64,000 bases of DNA from contig JAAWRH010000015.1 in assembly GCA_022800935.1 (NCBI GenBank), positions 1 to 64,000 on the forward strand. The letters run 5' to 3'. Each line of letters starts with the position of its first letter. The first letter of the stretch is position 1. The notes beneath the pieces are model-generated. The model had not been told where the DNA came from. It saw only the letters and a list, made by a program, of their open reading frames with translations, and ran no database searches. The position numbers were made by a program, and so were the translations under genes. Origin of the DNA: Oscillospiraceae bacterium (lineage in GTDB: Bacteria > Bacillota > Clostridia > Oscillospirales > Ruminococcaceae). Of the stretch, positions 34,958 to 42,859 are shown in pieces.

Positions 34958-35573
34958 TTATGGCAGAACAGATATACAGGGAGGAAACAGGGTCTGGAAT
35001 TGTGCTTGGCCCATTTGATCAGGATGGGTTCTATAATATCGAAAACTCAAAGGACGTAAGGATTTCCAGAAAGGAGCACCTTAAATCTGTTGAGTGTGTG
35101 GTAATACGGAATGATGAGCTGCTGTTGATTGAAGCAAAGAAAACGGCTCCAAAGGAACTGAGCGCAGAACGAAAAAAGAGCGATTGGCTGAAATGATAAA
35201 AGCCGGGAATCTGAAGGAATACGAAGAACTGATCAAATCGGTAAAAATGGTTCCATCCTATGTTTCAGATATATGTGAAAAATTCATTTTGTCGCTGTGC
35301 TTGGTTCTCAGCATCGCCGAAGGCAGAATGCAATCTGAGGACATGCCGCCGGAACTGCGCGAAAAAATTCGCAACGTCTGCGGCCAAAAGCCGATTTTTG
35401 TCCTTGTCATCACCCAGAGTAAGGCAGATTGGGTATGTCATATTCAGGATGCTCTGAACCTGTCCCTAAGGAAATTTGAAAAAACCAACCATATAAAGGT
35501 AATTGTACTAACCGCCGAACAAGCAAAATCAAAGGGTTTGGTCCATACCTTTACCCCTATGCCGGTAAGTTGA
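34954..35573 (+). pseudogene. Broken partner gene of the AAA ATPase, possible nuclease-like protein
   Basis: It overlaps the ATPase remnant by four bases. The first part (34954-35196) includes ECVVIRNDELLLIEAKKTAP, where an E...E-A-K arrangement resembles a PD-(D/E)XK nuclease core. It ends early after an A6 run (35172-35177). One extra A restores a single frame into the second part (through 35573; ERLAEMIKAGNLKEYEELIKS ... HTFTPMPVS). The intact product would be about 205 residues. A two-gene ATPase plus nuclease-like pair is a common defence layout, but I cannot name it as a known system. Confidence 0.65.
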
Positions 35574-35599
35574 TAGAAACAGATATAACAATAAAAAGA

Positions 35600-35628
35600 T
35601 TGCAATTTACCTCCAATTCCAGTATAAT
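35600..35628 (+). promoter_or_regulatory. Promoter of the DUF4430/ECF pair
   Basis: TTGCAA (35600-35605), 17 bases, TATAAT (35623-35628), 54 bases before the start. Confidence 0.7.
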
Positions 35629-35681
35629 CTTTTATGCAAAAGCAAGTCCCAGAATAAACATAAAGGAAGGACATATGCACT

Positions 35682-36080
35682 ATGAAAAGTCAAAACAAAA
35701 AAATCGCCATTGCCCTGGCGGTTCTGGCCGTACTAGCTGTCATCTTCGGAGCGGTGTATTTTTTCAACCGTCCCCAGGGAACTGCGGGAGAGAAAACCAT
35801 TGAAGTCGCGGTAATCTTCGGAGACGGTACCGCCGGAAACCACACCATCAAAACCTCGGAGGAATTCCTTCGGGGCGCGCTGGAACAGGAAAAGCTGATC
35901 TCCGGTGAAGAAAGCCAATATGGGCTGTTTGTCAAAACCGTTGACGGCGTGACTGCCGACGACTCAAAACAGGAATGGTGGTTTTTCAGCAAGGATGGCC
36001 AGATGCTGGAAACCAGCGTTGACTCCACCCCTATTGCCGACGGCGATCACTTTGAAATCACCCTGACCTCCGGCTACTGA
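35682..36080 (+). CDS. DUF4430 domain membrane-anchored extracellular protein
   Basis: A 132-residue protein with an N-terminal membrane anchor (about 7-28) and an outside domain of the DUF4430 type (EVAVIFGDGTAGNHTIKTSEEFLRGALEQ, YGLFVKTVDGV, WWFFSKDG, ADGDHFEITLTSGY). DUF4430 is related to the C-terminal beta-grasp part of transcobalamin and intrinsic factor, so ligand binding is plausible. No lipobox cysteine is seen. Its stop shares a base with the ECF S-component start, so it probably serves as its surface ligand binder. The ligand is unknown. Confidence 0.88.
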   Translation: MKSQNKKIAIALAVLAVLAVIFGAVYFFNRPQGTAGEKTIEVAVIFGDGTAGNHTIKTSEEFLRGALEQEKLISGEESQYGLFVKTVDGVTADDSKQEWWFFSKDGQMLETSVDSTPIADGDHFEITLTSGY

Positions 36081-36592
36081 TGGAAAAGAGAAAAACCAAC
36101 ACAGCCCTGAAGGACTTAATCCTTTCGGGGCTTTTCGGCGCGCTGCTGCTGGCCGTCCAGGTGGTGTTGGCCCCCCTGCCCAATGTGGAGCTGGTTTCCC
36201 TGCTGGTGGCGCTGTACGCCATAGAGTTCCCCAGGCAGATCCCCGGCGCGCTGGCGGTGTTTGTGCTGCTGGAAGGACTAATCTATGGATTCGGAATATG
36301 GTGGGTGATGTACCTGTATGTGTGGCCGCTGTTGGCGGCGGTCTGCTGGCTGTTCAGAAGGACTGATTCTGTCTTGTTCTGGGCGGCTGTTTTGGGCGTA
36401 TTCGGGCTGATGTTCGGGGCGCTGTGCGCCATTCCCTATGCCGTCGCGGGGGGATTGGCCGCGGGAATTGCCTACTGGGTTAGCGGAATCCCCTTTGACC
36501 TGCTCCACTGCGGCGGGAATGTAGTGCTGGCCCTGGTGCTGTTCAGGCCGCTGAGGGGCGGAATAAAAAGGATTCACGAGAAAGCCGTGTGA
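36080..36592 (+). CDS. ECF transporter S component (substrate-binding membrane subunit)
   Basis: A 170-residue membrane protein with five to six hydrophobic segments, starting TNTALKDLILSGLFGALLLAVQV, with the small-residue-rich first helix that contacts EcfT. ECF S components bind vitamins or similar ligands and share an EcfA/EcfT energising module, which is not in this window. Pairing with a DUF4430 protein suggests a corrinoid-like or other beta-grasp-bound ligand; this is inference. The end (GGIKRIHEKAV) is basic. Confidence 0.8.
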   Translation: MEKRKTNTALKDLILSGLFGALLLAVQVVLAPLPNVELVSLLVALYAIEFPRQIPGALAVFVLLEGLIYGFGIWWVMYLYVWPLLAAVCWLFRRTDSVLFWAAVLGVFGLMFGALCAIPYAVAGGLAAGIAYWVSGIPFDLLHCGGNVVLALVLFRPLRGGIKRIHEKAV

Positions 36593-36649
36593 ATTTCCAT
36601 AGGCGTCCCGGATACACATTCCGCCCGCTCCTCCTCATTCTAAGAAAGC

Positions 36650-37126
36650 CCTGATTCACAAATATACATCAAATGACGTTTATGGTGCAGAAAAAACATA
36701 CCTGACCGCACCGCCAGAAGATATGCAGGCGTTGCGCCATTGGGTCACCATCCCCAGGGGGAGGAGCATCAAAACGCCTCTGAGCATGTCAAACATCCCT
36801 ACACAGCGATGATGTACCTGATAGGCGGCGAATGCCAGCAGGATGAATTCTTTGGCCGGAAGGTTGAGGATGCTCCGACGGGTTTGTTTCTGGTAAACGA
36901 TGCCGCTCTGAACCAGTTTGACGAAAACGGGGACATCGACATGGCCCTCAGCCTGATAAAGGCGTCGGAGGCCTTTGTGGAATTCATCAAGCGCAACCCG
37001 GAATATGCTTTTGACTGTGACGCGCATATCTTTTATGAGGAGCATATTTTTTCTGAGAAATGGTTCCAAAAGGGCGGGGTTCCCGACGGCTTCCGTATGT
37101 GGGTTCCAATATTGAAAAAGCAGTAG
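36650..37126 (+). pseudogene. Frameshifted, N-truncated GyrI-like / effector-binding domain remnant
   Basis: The clear part (about 36760-37126) reads NASEHVKHPYTAMMYLIGG, FFGRKVEDAPTGLFLVND and ending GFRMWVPILKK, the style of AraC-type effector-binding (GyrI-like) domains. Upstream in another frame is EKTYLTAPPEDMQALRHWV, a natural continuation. Adding one G in the G5 run (36757-36761) joins them. No start codon with a ribosome binding site is seen upstream, so the N-terminus is lost too. The family call is moderate; the broken state is well supported. Confidence 0.5.
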
Positions 37127-37136
37127 CCGAGGTTTT

Positions 37137-37173
37137 TATAAAGCGGTCGGAATATTGTATTCCAACCGCTTAG
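37137..37173. repeat. Hairpin after the GyrI-like remnant
   Basis: AAGCGGT.GGAATA pairs with TATTCC.ACCGCTT across a three-base loop; no T-run follows on the plus strand. Confidence 0.5.
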
Positions 37174-37201
37174 GCGTTATAATGCAATTGAAAATTATTC
37201 T

Positions 37202-37339
37202 CTAAAAATCTGATGTCCAGTCTGTTTGCCATTTTGGATGATTCTTCGTCATAAGCAAGTCCTGTTCGGATGCAATTTCAAAAGACACATCAACAAAATT
37301 GCCAGTATCATTTTGTTTAATATATGGAGCGAAATACAT
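37202..37339 (-). CDS. Small 45-residue protein, unknown
   Basis: An ATG at 37339 preceded by AGGAGGTGG and a minus-strand TATAAT opens a 45-residue frame: MYFAPYIKQNDTGNFVDVSF, then a short acidic-polar part, and an end with HPKWQTDWTSDF. The codon use is ordinary and the ribosome binding site is strong. It has no membrane segment, Cys or known domain. I cannot assign a function. It is below usual size cut-offs, so it is easily missed. Confidence 0.6.
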   Translation of the reverse strand: MYFAPYIKQNDTGNFVDVSFEIASEQDLLMTKNHPKWQTDWTSDF

Positions 37340-37416
37340 ATTCCACCTCCTACATTATAATTATATGGTTTCGCCTAAATAGACAACCACTAAAGCAAAA
37401 CTTGTTGCTTAATGTA

Positions 37417-37451
37417 TAAAAGAGGACAAGCACCCCTGCTTGTCCTCTCAA
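37417..37451 (-). terminator. Terminator of the reverse rubrerythrin gene
   Basis: AGAGGACAAGCA pairs with TGCTTGTCCTCT, followed on the minus strand by TTTT. Confidence 0.85.
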
Positions 37452-37474
37452 ATTGCCTGTATACAGCGTAACCC

Positions 37475-38020
37475 TTAGCCGAAATATCTCTCCAGCAGGC
37501 CCTTGAAAGCCTTGCCGTGCCTCGCTTCGTCGCGGGCCATCTCGTGGACGGTGTCATGAATGGCGTCCAGGTTCTGGGCCTTGGCCATCTTGGCAAGCTC
37601 AAACTTACCGGCGGTGGCTCCGTTCTCAGCGGCTACCCGCAGCTCCAGGTTCTTCTTGGTGGAGTCGGTGACAACCTCACCCAGCATCTCGGCAAACTTA
37701 GCGGCGTGCTCCGCCTCTTCCCAGGCAGCCTTTTCCCAGTACAGGCCGATCTCAGGATAACCCTCGCGGTGGGCAACCCTCGCCATGGCCAGGTACATGC
37801 CAACCTCGGTGCATTCACCGTTGAAGTTCTGGCGGAGGCCCTCTACGATAGCGGGATCAACACCGGCGGCAACGCCGACAACATGCTCGGCAGCCCAAGC
37901 CATTTCGTTGGATGCCTGCTCGGTGAACTTGGAAGCAGGGGCCTTGCACTGGGGGCACTGAGCGGGGGCGGCTTCTCCTTCGTAAACGTAACCGCAGACG
38001 GAGCATACAAACTTTTTCAT
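37475..38020 (-). CDS. Reverse rubrerythrin (NADH peroxidase-type)
   Basis: A 181-residue non-haem iron protein for removing H2O2 (and O2) in anaerobes. The rubredoxin-like Fe(SCys)4 domain is at the N-terminus (C6/C9 and C22/C25), ahead of the ferritin-like di-iron four-helix domain with E...EAEHAAK and E...DEARHG motifs; this order defines the 'reverse' type. I chose ATG 38020 (GGGAGGAATT upstream). A strong promoter with an extended -10 and a palindrome at the start site precede it, and a terminator follows, so it is monocistronic and likely stress regulated. Confidence 0.95.
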   Translation of the reverse strand: MKKFVCSVCGYVYEGEAAPAQCPQCKAPASKFTEQASNEMAWAAEHVVGVAAGVDPAIVEGLRQNFNGECTEVGMYLAMARVAHREGYPEIGLYWEKAAWEEAEHAAKFAEMLGEVVTDSTKKNLELRVAAENGATAGKFELAKMAKAQNLDAIHDTVHEMARDEARHGKAFKGLLERYFG

Positions 38021-38059
38021 TTTGAATTCCTCCCAAAATTTTATATTCTTATCCAAACT

Positions 38060-38077
38060 GAATCCTTATTAAGATTC
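38060..38077. promoter_or_regulatory. Palindromic operator candidate at the reverse rubrerythrin start site
   Basis: GAATC-CTTATTAAG-ATTC, an imperfect 18-base palindrome, lies 12 bases downstream of the -10, where repressor binding would block the polymerase. The AT-rich core recalls PerR/Fur boxes but does not match the consensus well. Confidence 0.45.
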
Positions 38078-38088
38078 GTTCTGAATAA

Positions 38089-38117
38089 AGAATACCATAT
38101 TTCCGATGAACTTGCAA
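38089..38117 (-). promoter_or_regulatory. Promoter of the reverse rubrerythrin gene
   Basis: On the minus strand, TTGCAA (38112-38117), 17 bases, TATTCT (38089-38094) with TGG before the -10. Confidence 0.7.
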
Positions 38118-38268
38118 GGGGTTTCGGAAAAAAAGCAAAAATTTTAATCTTTGTTTACAGAACAGCAAGCAAAACCGTACAATAAACCGAAAACCAGTTT
38201 CCCCATTGCCGGGAAAGCATCCCAACAATGGGGAAATCCGTCTCCCGTGTTTTGCCGGTTTTCTCAGC

Positions 38269-39012
38269 TTACAGGATAAAGAACGCCGTTCCCGCTGTTT
38301 GCTCCGCGGAAGGTTCGGGGGCGGTCAACTGCCGCAGCCTGAGCCATTCCCCCGCGTCCGGTATGCCGGAATCCGCGCCGGGGATAGACTGCGTGAAGGA
38401 CGCAGCTTTGACAAGCTGTTCCCACAGAGCGCGACGCTTGGCAGACTGCTCGACGGAAAGCTCTGCCAGTTCTTTGTTCCGTTCCACACGCTTCTGCTGT
38501 TTGGCCCGGTTCTCAGCCGCAACCTTGGCAACCTTCTCCGGCGGATCTCCCCCGCCGCAGATGTAGGTGACGGTTCCGTCCTCGTGGATGACCACGCCGC
38601 AGGGCTCAAAGGTGAGGCCCACCGACTGGGCATAGGCCCGGCCGTTGGGGATGACGTCGGTGAAGAAGTAGGAAATCTTCCTTTCATAGTAGCTGGCCGT
38701 ATCCCGGTCCTCCACCATCTTCTCAAAGATATTGGGGGCAATATAGATATCATTGCCCCGCATCTTCTTTCCCACTGCGTCCAGGCTTTTCTGGTCCTTG
38801 GGGACGCTTTGCAGGGTGACAGGCCCAAAACGCTTTTCCAGGTATTTTTTATACTCCTGGGCGTCAGGGCGCTGGGTTTCACCGGTCTTTTCCGGTGAAA
38901 GGGTATTCTGCACAGCCTCCAGAAAGCTCCCGCCCTTCGCGGCGGCGGCAGCTCTGGAGGGCGCTGTGCTGTATGTTTTGACTGCATATTCGGTATGAAC
39001 CGCTGTATTCAT
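38269..39012 (-). CDS. DUF6033 family protein
   Basis: A 247-residue protein matching DUF6033 (function unknown). The conserved core is YYERKISYFFTDVIPNGRAY and TFEPCGVVIHEDGTVTYICGGG. A helical Lys/Glu-rich segment (AAENRAKQQKRVERNKELAEL) follows. No signal peptide or membrane segment is present. The family is found mainly in Clostridia, often near motility genes; no such neighbour is seen here. AGGAGG lies upstream of the ATG. Confidence 0.8.
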   Translation of the reverse strand: MNTAVHTEYAVKTYSTAPSRAAAAAKGGSFLEAVQNTLSPEKTGETQRPDAQEYKKYLEKRFGPVTLQSVPKDQKSLDAVGKKMRGNDIYIAPNIFEKMVEDRDTASYYERKISYFFTDVIPNGRAYAQSVGLTFEPCGVVIHEDGTVTYICGGGDPPEKVAKVAAENRAKQQKRVERNKELAELSVEQSAKRRALWEQLVKAASFTQSIPGADSGIPDAGEWLRLRQLTAPEPSAEQTAGTAFFIL

Positions 39013-39182
39013 GGAATCCTCCTTTTGGCGGGAGGAAGGTCCCGGCAGCCAGCAGCTTTGCGGAGGCTGTGCTCCGCCATAAACCCCACGGCTTTATTTT
39101 AGCACATTGTGGAGAAAAATTCCATCCCCCTTTTTGCTTTGCGGGATAATTTATCTTCTTTTTCCTTTTGACGAATTTCCAG

Positions 39183-39211
39183 TTGACATTTCCCCAAAAA
39201 AGTTGTAACAT
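39183..39211 (+). promoter_or_regulatory. Promoter of the leuCD T-box transcript
   Basis: TTGACA (39183-39188), 17 bases, TAACAT (39206-39211). Confidence 0.7.
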
Positions 39212-39219
39212 TATTTCCA

Positions 39220-39530
39220 TAGCCAAAGGCGCTGATGGGAACCAAAGGGACTCACTTATGCAACCAGAGAGCTGCCGCGCAAAACCTTTATATGGATTCG
39301 CGCAACGGTGGAAAGCAGCCATAACCGTCCCCCAACTCCTCCCTGAGCCTCTTTCCCGAACAGATTCCCTCTATTAAGGAAAGACGGTCCCTCCCCCGTT
39401 ACCGGGAGCCGTGCATTGTCACGGACAGAGGTGGTCTGTCTCCGGACAGGCAACGGGAGTGGTAACGCGGAAGCAGTCAATTTGCCTTCGTCTCTCTTTG
39501 AGGAGACGGAGGCTTTTTATTGAATTCCTT
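39220..39530 (+). promoter_or_regulatory. T-box riboswitch controlling leuCD
   Basis: A leader of about 310 bases. The T-box sequence GGGAGTGGTAACGCGGAA (39453-39470) precedes a terminator whose arms GCCTTCGTCTC and GAGACGGAGGC are followed by TTTTTATT. The stem I AGAGAG bulge segment is near 39266. A CTC codon at 39336-39338 (AACTCCTC) in the distal side of stem I fits a leucine specifier. Uncharged tRNA-Leu would permit readthrough into leuC. Confidence 0.9.
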
Positions 39531-39573
39531 GGAATTCCTGATATGACAAGAAAAACAGAACGGAGGAAACACA

Positions 39574-40839
39574 ATGGGAATGACAATGACGCAGAAAATT
39601 CTCGCCAAAAAGGCCGGTCTCGACCACGTGGTGCCAGGTCAGCTGATCAACGCAAAGGTGGATATGGTACTGGGCAACGACGTGACCACACCGGTAGCCG
39701 TGACCGAATATGAAAAGGCCGGCTTCGGCCCCGTATTCGATAAGAACAAGGTGTCCATTGTGCTGGACCACTTCACCCCCAACAAGGATATCAAGGCCGC
39801 TCAGCAGTGCCTCATCTCCCGCAAATTCGCCTGGGACCAGGGGATTGTAAACTTCTTTGACGTGGGAGAAATGGGCATTGAGCACGCCCTTCTGCCGGAA
39901 AAAGGGCTGGTGGCCCCCGGTGAGCTCTGCGTCGGTGCGGACTCCCACACCTGCACCTATGGCGCACTGGGGGCCTTCTCCACCGGCTTCGGTTCCACCG
40001 ATATGGCGGCGGCCATGGCAACCGGAGAAATCTGGTTCAAGGTGCCTGCCGCGCTGAAATTCAACCTCACCGGCAAGCCCGCCCCTTATGTCAGCGGCAA
40101 AGACATCATCCTGCACATCATCGGGATGATCGGGGTGGACGGCGCGCTGTACAAGTCCATGGAATTCTTCGGAGATGGCCTGCAATACCTCTCCATGGAT
40201 GATCGCTTCTCCATGGCCAACATGGCTATTGAGGCGGGCGGCAAAAACGGCATCTTTGCCGTGGACGATATCACCCTGGAATATGTAAAGGACCGGGTCA
40301 ACCGCCCCTTTGAGACCGTCGCCCCCGACCCTGACGCGGAATACGAGGCCGTCTACGAGATAGACCTGAGCGCCCTGGAACCCACCGTCGCTTTCCCCCA
40401 CCTGCCGGAGAACACCAAGACCATCACTGAGGCGGAAAGCTGTGATATTGCCATTAATCAGGTGATTATCGGCTCCTGCACCAACGGGCGGCTGGAGGAC
40501 CTGAAGGCCGCGGCGGAAATTCTCCAGGGCCGTCATGTGGCAAAGACCTGCCGCACCATCGTTATCCCCGCCACCCAGCAGATTTATCTGGACGCCCTGA
40601 AAGCGGGCTACCTCACCATCTTTGTGGAGGCTGGGTGCAGCGTCTCCACCCCCACCTGCGGCCCCTGCCTGGGCGGACACATGGGGATACTGGCCGCCGG
40701 TGAACGGGCGCTGGCCACCACCAACCGGAACTTTGTGGGACGGATGGGCCATCCCTCCTCGGAGGTATACCTCTGCTCCCCCGCCGTGGCGGCCGCGTCG
40801 GCCATCACCGGCAAAATCACCTCTCCGGCCCATGTATAA
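39574..40839 (+). CDS. leuC: 3-isopropylmalate dehydratase large subunit
   Basis: A 421-residue aconitase-family subunit that isomerises 2- to 3-isopropylmalate in leucine synthesis, as a complex with LeuD and a [4Fe-4S] cluster. Cluster cysteines are in IIGSCTNGR and in [13 protein letters not shown]. The N-terminal part has [19 protein letters not shown] and [22 protein letters not shown]. The roughly 420-residue form is the HacA-type found in Clostridia and archaea; homoaconitase or citramalate-path use is possible in this family, but the leucine T-box argues for LeuC. AACGGAGGAAAC lies upstream. Confidence 0.95.
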   Translation: MGMTMTQKILAKKAGLDHVVPGQLINAKVDMVLGNDVTTPVAVTEYEKAGFGPVFDKNKVSIVLDHFTPNKDIKAAQQCLISRKFAWDQGIVNFFDVGEMGIEHALLPEKGLVAPGELCVGADSHTCTYGALGAFSTGFGSTDMAAAMATGEIWFKVPAALKFNLTGKPAPYVSGKDIILHIIGMIGVDGALYKSMEFFGDGLQYLSMDDRFSMANMAIEAGGKNGIFAVDDITLEYVKDRVNRPFETVAPDPDAEYEAVYEIDLSALEPTVAFPHLPENTKTITEAESCDIAINQVIIGSCTNGRLEDLKAAAEILQGRHVAKTCRTIVIPATQQIYLDALKAGYLTIFVEAGCSVSTPTCGPCLGGHMGILAAGERALATTNRNFVGRMGHPSSEVYLCSPAVAAASAITGKITSPAHV

Positions 40840-40869
40840 CCATTTGAACTGACAGGAGGACTTTTGAAT

Positions 40870-41355
40870 ATGAACAACGCAAAGGGCATCGCCCACAAAT
40901 ACGGCGATAACATCGATACCGACGTCATCATCCCCGCCCGGTATCTCAATACCATCGACCATAAAGAGCTTGCCTCCCACTGCATGGAGGATATCGACAA
41001 GGAATTTATACAAAAAGTAAAACCCGGTGATATCATGGTCGGGGGCAGCAACTTTGGCTGCGGCTCCTCCAGGGAGCACGCCCCCATCGCCATCAAGGCC
41101 AGCGGCATCTCCTGTGTCATTGCCAAGACCTATGCCCGCATCTTTTACCGGAACTCCATCAACATCGGCTTCCCCATTCTGGAATGCGCAGAGGCCAGCG
41201 AACGCATTCAGGCCGGAGACCAGGTTGAGGTCAACTTTGACACTGGGGTGATTACCAACCTGACCAGGGGCGAAAGCTACCAGGCCCAGCCCTTCCCGGA
41301 ATTCATGAAAAAAATCATCGCCGCCAACGGGCTGCTCAATTCCATCAAGGGATAA
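40870..41355 (+). CDS. leuD: 3-isopropylmalate dehydratase small subunit
   Basis: A 161-residue partner of LeuC that supplies the swivelling domain. Conserved parts are [31 protein letters not shown] and [20 protein letters not shown] [12 protein letters not shown]. The start is ATG 40870 with AGGAGG about ten bases upstream; TTG 40864 is too near it. It lies 30 bases after leuC and ends in a strong terminator. leuA and leuB are not in the window. Confidence 0.95.
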   Translation: MNNAKGIAHKYGDNIDTDVIIPARYLNTIDHKELASHCMEDIDKEFIQKVKPGDIMVGGSNFGCGSSREHAPIAIKASGISCVIAKTYARIFYRNSINIGFPILECAEASERIQAGDQVEVNFDTGVITNLTRGESYQAQPFPEFMKKIIAANGLLNSIKG

Positions 41356-41373
41356 TTCCCATCCGAGCAAGGC

Positions 41374-41420
41374 AAAAGCCGGAGGAAAAGCTGACAAAAC
41401 AGTTTTTCCTCCGGCTTTTT
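41374..41420. terminator. Bidirectional terminator after leuD
   Basis: AAAAGCCGGAGGAAAA pairs with TTTTTCCTCCGGCTTTTT across 13 bases. It also lies after the minus-strand 39-residue gene. Confidence 0.88.
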
Positions 41421-41466
41421 GGATTTGATTGGCTGCTATCTGCTATGAGTAAGGGGAATGACTTAC

Positions 41467-41586
41467 TTATTTGCTGTTGCGGCTCTGGTTCTGAGACTGG
41501 TTCTGGCTACGGTTCTGGGACTGATTCTGGCTCTGATTCTGGGACTGGTTCTGGCTGTTCTGGTTTTGGTTGTTCTGATTGCTCAT
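41467..41586 (-). CDS. 39-residue N/Q/S-rich small protein
   Basis: On the minus strand an ATG at 41586, preceded by CAGGAGG with ideal spacing, opens a 39-codon frame made almost only of Asn, Gln and Ser (MSNQNNQNQNSQNQSQ..., closing SQNQSRNSK) with two Arg and one Lys. The unit S-Q-N-Q repeats with little change. The opposite strand would give a Gly/Ser-rich frame, but that one lacks such a start signal. Similar small N/Q-rich proteins in Clostridia may be spore-related; this is inference, supported weakly by a sigma-G-like promoter upstream. No known domain. Confidence 0.65.
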   Translation of the reverse strand: MSNQNNQNQNSQNQSQNQSQNQSQNRSQNQSQNQSRNSK

Positions 41587-41750
41587 TTTATAAACCTCCT
41601 GAAGGGTCGTGCAATGTAGACGCCCTCTTAAATCTGGGGACACATCCTGACATCTGTTTCGCTTACCTGAAGTGCGTCCCAGGGATGTTTATTCGCCCTG
41701 GGCGGGCTTAGGAAGCGGTTTACAGCATTTCCTGTATGTGCCGCCACTGT

Positions 41751-41779
41751 TAGTATGTCCCCTGTTTTTCCGGTTATTC
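41751..41779 (-). promoter_or_regulatory. Sigma-G/F-like promoter candidate for the N/Q/S-rich gene
   Basis: On the minus strand, GAATA (41775-41779), 17 bases, CATACTA (41751-41757), near the forespore sigma-G consensus (GHATR/CATNNTA). It would leave a leader of about 160 bases. The spacing is one base short of the usual optimum. Confidence 0.35.
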
Positions 41780-41792
41780 ACTTTTATTCTGT

Positions 41793-41838
41793 ACAAAACA
41801 AAAACCCTGACAGAAGCGGTACTGCCTCTGTCAGGGTC
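41793..41838 (-). terminator. Terminator of the rplU-prp-rpmA operon
   Basis: ACCCTGACAGA and TCTGTCAGGGT pair across a 12-base loop; on the minus strand TTTTTGTTTTG follows. Confidence 0.88.
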
Positions 41839-41859
41839 TGCATTCATATGGAACCTGGA

Positions 41860-42144
41860 TTAAGCCTCAGTCGCGTAAACGCTGACCTTTTTGCGGTCAC
41901 GACCCAGGCGCTCAAAGCGGACCACGCCGTCAATCTTGGCAAACAGGGTATCGTCGGAGCCGCGGCCCACGCCGTCACCGGCATGGATATGGGTTCCCCG
42001 CTGACGCACCAGAATGCTCCCGGCCAGAACCTCCTCACCGTCGGCACGCTTTACACCAAGGCGCTTGGACTCAGAATCACGTCCGTTCTTGGTGGAACCG
42101 ACACCCTTCTTATGTGCAAAGAACTGCATATCAAGTCTTAACAT
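41860..42144 (-). CDS. rpmA: 50S ribosomal protein L27 with cleavable N-terminus
   Basis: A 94-residue ribosomal protein whose N-terminal arm reaches the peptidyl transferase centre. It starts [17 protein letters not shown]: the Firmicutes-type leader ending in FF before AHKKG, which must be removed by the protease Prp before assembly into ribosomes. The prp gene lies four bases upstream, as usual. The remainder ([36 protein letters not shown]) is standard. Confidence 0.98.
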   Translation of the reverse strand: MLRLDMQFFAHKKGVGSTKNGRDSESKRLGVKRADGEEVLAGSILVRQRGTHIHAGDGVGRGSDDTLFAKIDGVVRFERLGRDRKKVSVYATEA

Positions 42145-42147
42145 ATT

Positions 42148-42462
42148 TTACACCTCCGAAACAAGAATCGTTATGGTATTCGGATAATCCTCCGAAAGGA
42201 CGGTCAGATGAAGCTGAAGGGCCTGCAAAAAATGCACTGCCTCCCCTTCCTGCCTGTCCAGCGTGAGGGAAATGCGGTTGGCTTCCATCCGGACGTCACA
42301 GGGGATTTTCAGGATTTCGGTAATGCCGTTGGCGGTCAGCTGAACGGCGGAGGTGACGGAGGCGCACACAATGTCCCTTCCGTATTCCCCGTAGCCCGCA
42401 TGGCCGGAAACCGTAACCCCGGAAAGCTTTCCCTGCCTTTGAAAAAAGCGGACGGAAATCAT
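42148..42462 (-). CDS. prp: Ribosomal-processing cysteine protease Prp
   Basis: A 104-residue protease that removes the leader of L27. The catalytic pair is H21 in GHAGYGEYG and C33 in DIVCASV, both in the family positions. It lies between rplU and rpmA, with an ATGA overlap with rplU, the arrangement known in Firmicutes. It is essential where studied because uncleaved L27 blocks ribosome assembly. Confidence 0.95.
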   Translation of the reverse strand: MISVRFFQRQGKLSGVTVSGHAGYGEYGRDIVCASVTSAVQLTANGITEILKIPCDVRMEANRISLTLDRQEGEAVHFLQALQLHLTVLSEDYPNTITILVSEV

Positions 42463-42770
42463 GCGTTGATGGTCATAATCTGAACCTTGGTGTAGGGCTG
42501 CCGGTGGCCCATCTTGCGCTTGGAACCCTTCTTAGCGCGATAGGTGAAAACAGTTACCTTTTTGCCCTTGCCGTTCTTCATGACCTTTGCCGCAACGGTA
42601 GCCCCGTCAACGGTAGGAGTTCCGACGACAACACCGTCCTCTTTGCCGACGGCAATGACCTTGTCAAAGGTGATGCTGGCTTCTTCCTCGGCGTTGAGCT
42701 TTTCCACAAAGAGGATGTCCCCCTCGGAAACGCGGTACTGCTTTCCGCCGGTTTCGATTACTGCGTACAT
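42459..42770 (-). CDS. rplU: 50S ribosomal protein L21
   Basis: A 103-residue large-subunit protein. It begins [18 protein letters not shown] and ends in the basic [19 protein letters not shown] segment that binds 23S rRNA. The ATG at 42770 has an AGGTG site. It heads the rplU-prp-rpmA operon. The 90-base leader between promoter and start (42771-42860) has several G/C blocks that could form the L21 autoregulatory leader known in Firmicutes; I could not confirm its fold. Confidence 0.97.
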   Translation of the reverse strand: MYAVIETGGKQYRVSEGDILFVEKLNAEEEASITFDKVIAVGKEDGVVVGTPTVDGATVAAKVMKNGKGKKVTVFTYRAKKGSKRKMGHRQPYTKVQIMTINA

Positions 42771-42859
42771 GATGACGCACCTGCCTTTATATAGACTCGC
42801 TGTGGGGGGCGGAGGCAAAGGGCCACGCTTACAAAAGCCCCTAAACAAGCGGCTTACCC

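Noticed and set aside
39517..41397. 626-codon minus-strand open frame opposite leuCD
   Set aside because: Shadow of leuC and leuD, no start signal and no domain.
41461..41580. Repeat array resembling a CRISPR or tandem repeat
   Set aside because: Units are short (about 12 bases), imperfect and in frame, so they are codon repeats of a low-complexity protein. No spacers or cas genes.
41445..41711. Gly/Ser-rich plus-strand reading frame
   Set aside because: It lacks a good ribosome binding site and its repeats are the complement of the N/Q/S-rich minus-strand gene, which has an ideal start signal.
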